Source: Serinus canaria (taxonomy: Eukaryota; Chordata; Aves; Passeriformes; Fringillidae). Taken from it: DNA of 64,000 nt. Positions 60,369-64,000 of this stretch are shown one piece after another; position 1 is the stretch's first letter, and each line of letters opens with the position of its first letter. The notes below the pieces were generated by a model, which had not been told where the DNA came from, made no database searches, and saw nothing but the letters and a program-made list of their open reading frames with translations. The stretch is from NCBI RefSeq assembly GCF_022539315.1, contig NC_066343.1, positions 38,110,649-38,174,648 of the forward strand, given 5' to 3'. The translations under genes and the position numbers were made by a program.

Positions 60369-63300
60369 GTTTTTGCTTTTTTCTTTAGCATGATTGATCT
60401 AAGGCAACTTGTGAGTTTACAGAACATTCACCGTTAATCCACAGAGTGGTGCTGTTGGCATATTCTGGAGGTACTGCAGCAGAATACACATTTCTTTAGA
60501 CTGTTTAATTTAGCTTAACTTTTGTCCAGGTGGCAGAGTAACTAAGGACAGAATTTAAACAAAATACATTTCTTTTCCAGGCATTCAGCCTTTCTGAACA
60601 ATAAGGGTTCTATTCTAATGCAATTCCATGTATCCAGATTAGTTTTTGTGTTTTCAGGCAGGTTCATATTATGTTATTGTTGTTTATAAGTGAAAGCTAG
60701 TGTTCTTTGGCCCGGTGCAGGGCTGGAGAGGACTGTCTGTTGTTGTTGCATCTTTTGTCTTCAGTGTATGAAGAAGTGTGACCTGGGGGTTTTAGCTGTG
60801 GACTGTGCTGTCGGGAAAGGCTTCTATCAGAGCAAGACTCTGCATACAGGGGAGCCAAATGGAGGAGCCAGGGTAACACCTCTTCCTCACCAACTGAAGT
60901 GTGATAGTTACTGGTATTCTCTACTTCTGTGACTGTGAAGAAACACAGTCATGGGTCAAATTTCTCTACATTATGCCACCACATGCTTTTGTCTAAATTC
61001 TGCCATGACAGTTTAACTCTCTGAGAAGAAAAGAATATTTTGGTTCTGGTGCCCATAAACTCTTGGCGTTTCTGAGGCAGTTACCGTAAATCCTGTTTAT
61101 ACCATTCTGTACCACACTAATAAATTACTCTTGCTCCTTTAAAATTTACTGCTGCATTGGTTATTGTGGAGAATTAGGCTACCTTTACCTGAATGACTTA
61201 CCAGCAGCAAATTCACTAGAATTATGTTCTTTATATCTTGTCAGTTAATCAGCCCTCACAGGCCTTTCTGCCCTTTCCTGCATTCTTTTTTCTGTCTACT
61301 TTGACTGTTAATTTCAGAAGGAGGACAGAACTGCTGCTTCACAAAACAGTATGTCTTGATTTTTCTTGGGTGTCACTGTGTAGTCTGGCTTGAATCTCCC
61401 GTGACTGCACAATCATAGTGTAAGTCCAGACTTTTTTGTCATAATTATAAAGTAGAATTTCAGACAGTTTGGGTTTGAGATCTCAGTTGATGTGGCCAGT
61501 TCTATGAGAATCACTCTGACCTAGTTTTTAGTCAGTGCTCTCCCAGCTGGCTTAAAATATTTACAAGATATTTGTGTGAATGTATTCTCAGGGACACTTG
61601 ATATATTTTATCAAAAATTTAACTGCTATTCTAGAATGGATAAAAGATTTCTAATGGCTTAAAAGTCTATGCAAGCTGAAACAAGAAGAGTAGATCTCCT
61701 GAGGACAGAGTTAACCCTTGTTTGAGAAATTTGGAGCAAATTCTGTGCAGAGAGTCTATATTTCTTTACAGAAAAAAATGCTTATTTTATGTCTGTGTGA
61801 AACACTATTATGTATTAAGGCTGCACAGAGAATATTGCAAGACATTGATGAAAATAGAACACATTGTTGGTGGAACACTTGATTAATGTGGACCATGAGT
61901 CTGGTGATTTATTTCTGCATCAGCATATAAAAGGTCTAATTTCACAAAAGCTGACTGTCATTTTTTCTTTGCTTAAACTTACTTTGAGATATACTTCAGT
62001 ATCTAACTCTTCACTGTTTTGCTTATATATTGTAAATTGTGTATTACAAATTTCATTAAAATACACAACTTTGCCAGTGGCAAGTTGTGAAAAACTTTTA
62101 TTTGAAAGAGTAGTTTCTTCAGCTATGTCATACTTCCAGAATATCTTCCACTGTTCTCTGAGATGCTGTTTTCAGTTACCAGAAAGTTCACATCTTCAGG
62201 AGGAGAAATATTCTGTGTTATGTATCTGATTTGGGCTGATATGTATATAAAGTTTAAGCTCAGGTAGGTCTGTCTTTTCTGGGAATATGTACAGGAGAAT
62301 AAACATTCCTCATTGTTATTGAGAAGACCTTCATGCTTTCTAGAAATCTTCTTGATGTGGCAGGTAGATTGCTCTTTTGCCAGATGGTGCTTTCTTCAGA
62401 CTTGATCCGGTCAGGTTGTTCCTTTGGAAAAACTTGATTTGTCCTTTCTCAGTAAAATCTTTTTGGGAGCCCTAGAGATCACTGGGGCTTCTTTATCCTC
62501 TGTCACATCCTTCCAGCTGCCCATACAGTTTGAGGCCCACAGAACAGCAAGATATACTTCCAAGATGAGCATTTTTCAGTACTTGCCCTCACTTTGTATG
62601 TAGAGGGCCTCTTCCAGATTAGATGCTAGAACAGATAGTCAGGTTAGCTCTCATCACTATAAGGGCAAAGCAGCATAAGGACCTTGTTGAAGACCCACTC
62701 CCTCATGTAGAAAATGCTTTCTGCCAGAATTTGAGAGTTGAATGTGAAATTTCCAATCAATACTTTCCTCCATGGCCAGACAACTACTTTGAAATAGACT
62801 GGCAAAACATGTTTCATATTTTCCTTTATTGGATTATCTAGTTAAAGGTCCACAACTTATATGCATAAGCAAGGGCTCTTTTAGCCCCAAATGAGTATCC
62901 ATATGCTCTGGAATTTCTATTTTTGCAGCAAAGTTAATAACATTACAAGAAATTTAATGCTCTGAAGTTAAGCACTCCACTCACTCATATTTGTGATCTG
63001 CAGTCATTCCTCTTCTTGCCTTATTTTCTATGACTGTTCTAGATCCTACAACAAATAATTCAGGGATTCTGGAGATAGCAGTCTTATTTACTGGATAGCT
63101 TTCCTGCATTCACAAACCATCTCTTCTCTAACCTGAATTTTGCAGAGGCTGTTTGGAAAAACAGACTAAACTCACATGCTTAAAAACAGCAGAGTAGCAT
63201 CTGCACAAAGGGGCCGAGTTTCAAAGACCTTGTTATTCTTAGCTTCTGTCTGAAGATTTTACACTGAAGAGTGTTTGATTTTCCTTAGTTTAATTTAACT

Positions 63301-63996
63301 TCATAGGTGGAAAAGATTAACTGAAGGAAACTAAATTACTGATGCAGGAATAACCTTACATTGTTTCAAGAGGAAATAAACCAGATATCAGAACTGTGAA
63401 AATGGTGTGATGTAAACAGATTTCTCCCTTTAAATGTTTATGAAATTTCCTTTTAGGTTCCATTTTGTTTCCTTTCCCCACTGGTTATAATTAATGAAGA
63501 ACTGCTGAGCTGCAATTGTATAGAAAGGCACAGGCTTAATTTTTTAAAGTGCTTAGTTTAGAAAATGACCAATGTAAAAAGTATGCATCTGTTAAGTTCA
63601 AGTAACAGAAAGGCAATTGCGCACTGGCTAGTTCCTGGAAGTCTGGGGCTGTGATCTTTGCAGGCACAGCTCCAGTGACTCCCCCAAATAAGCCCAAACA
63701 CTCTGCTACTGTTTTTACTTTCTTTTCTCTCAAAATGGAATTTGGCATGGCCGCATTTCTGATCCCGTGGTGCTCTGACACATACTGGTGCAAAGCCCAA
63801 GGACTGCAGGTAGGGAGTGTTGAACATAGCTGTGCAGAGTTAAACAGTGACAGCAATTCTCTGCTAGCAGTTGTTACACATCCTAACTTTATGGTCAGCT
63901 CTTGAATTGTGCGTTTATGACTGTGCTTCATGTACTCTTTTAACAAAGAAGTAAAGAAAGGGAACTCTTCTCTGGCCTTTAAAATATTCTCCTTCC
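59906..63996. other. Non-coding stretch at the right end of the window
   Basis: About 4 kb of AT-rich sequence. The longest open frames (121 codons at 61864-62229 plus; 136 codons at 63946-63536 minus) match nothing I recognise and lack splice or promoter context. If the CpG island at 57.4-58.1 kb drives a rightward transcript, this is likely intron. It contains the (GT)n(AT)n microsatellite at 60314 and a 12-bp imperfect inverted repeat at 62064-62089 (one extra T in the left arm). Confidence 0.5.
60314..60362. repeat. Compound (GT)n(AT)n microsatellite
   Basis: GGTGTGC is followed by about ten GT units and then about 13 AT units up to ATGTAAACG. Both dinucleotide arrays are nearly pure, so length variation between individuals is expected. 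Confidence 0.95.
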
Positions 63997-64000
63997 CTAC

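Noticed and set aside
62064..62089. Imperfect 12-bp inverted repeat (CACAACTTTGCCA / TGGCAAGTTGTG)
   Set aside because: It is short, has an extra base in one arm, and no context gives it meaning; it is compatible with chance.

Overview
The window looks like vertebrate nuclear DNA from a bird, most likely a songbird. It is AT-rich and CpG-poor, with no dense coding. It carries several CR1 LINE 3' ends and four solo LTRs; two of these I recognise as types common in songbird genomes. Almost all open reading frames in it look like chance frames, or frames inside CpG islands and repeats.

The one protein-coding exon I can defend lies on the minus strand at 14299-14360, inside a CpG island (about 13978-15420). 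It encodes a 20-residue N-terminus beginning MTVFRQEN, followed by an AG|GTGGGT splice donor. Its length, phase and sequence match the first coding exon of the death-associated protein kinase family, most probably DAPK1. If so, 1-14298 is the first part of the long intron that follows the start-codon exon, and everything to the right is upstream of the gene. In birds DAPK1 is expected on the Z chromosome; that is general knowledge and is not visible here. A strong plus-strand splice donor at 15684/15685 suggests a divergent transcript from the same island.

From about 15.7 to 57.4 kb I see no supportable gene. Mobile-element remains are set in otherwise unremarkable sequence. These are an ERVL-like LTR (28722-29195), two minus-strand CR1 ends one behind the other (33600-34217), a small plus-strand CR1 end (39875-40065), two class II-type solo LTRs with perfect 6-bp target duplications (43708-44171 and 47883-48518), and a CR1 copy with a decayed reverse-transcriptase region that ends in 23 perfect ATTCT repeats (44527-45705). 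A perfect 22-bp inverted repeat with a 5-base loop stands alone at 52282-52330.

A second CpG island (57418-58060) has a YY1-type CAAAATGGCGGC motif, a candidate splice donor and a G-run cluster on the minus strand. It looks like the promoter of an unidentified transcript, probably running rightwards. To its right are a plus-strand and a minus-strand CR1 copy with their 3' ends facing each other, then a (GT)n(AT)n microsatellite and non-coding sequence to the end.

I found no evidence of a novel multi-gene system. The most distinctive signals are the perfect hairpin, the ATTCT expansion on a CR1 tail, the orphan CpG island and the divergent promoter.
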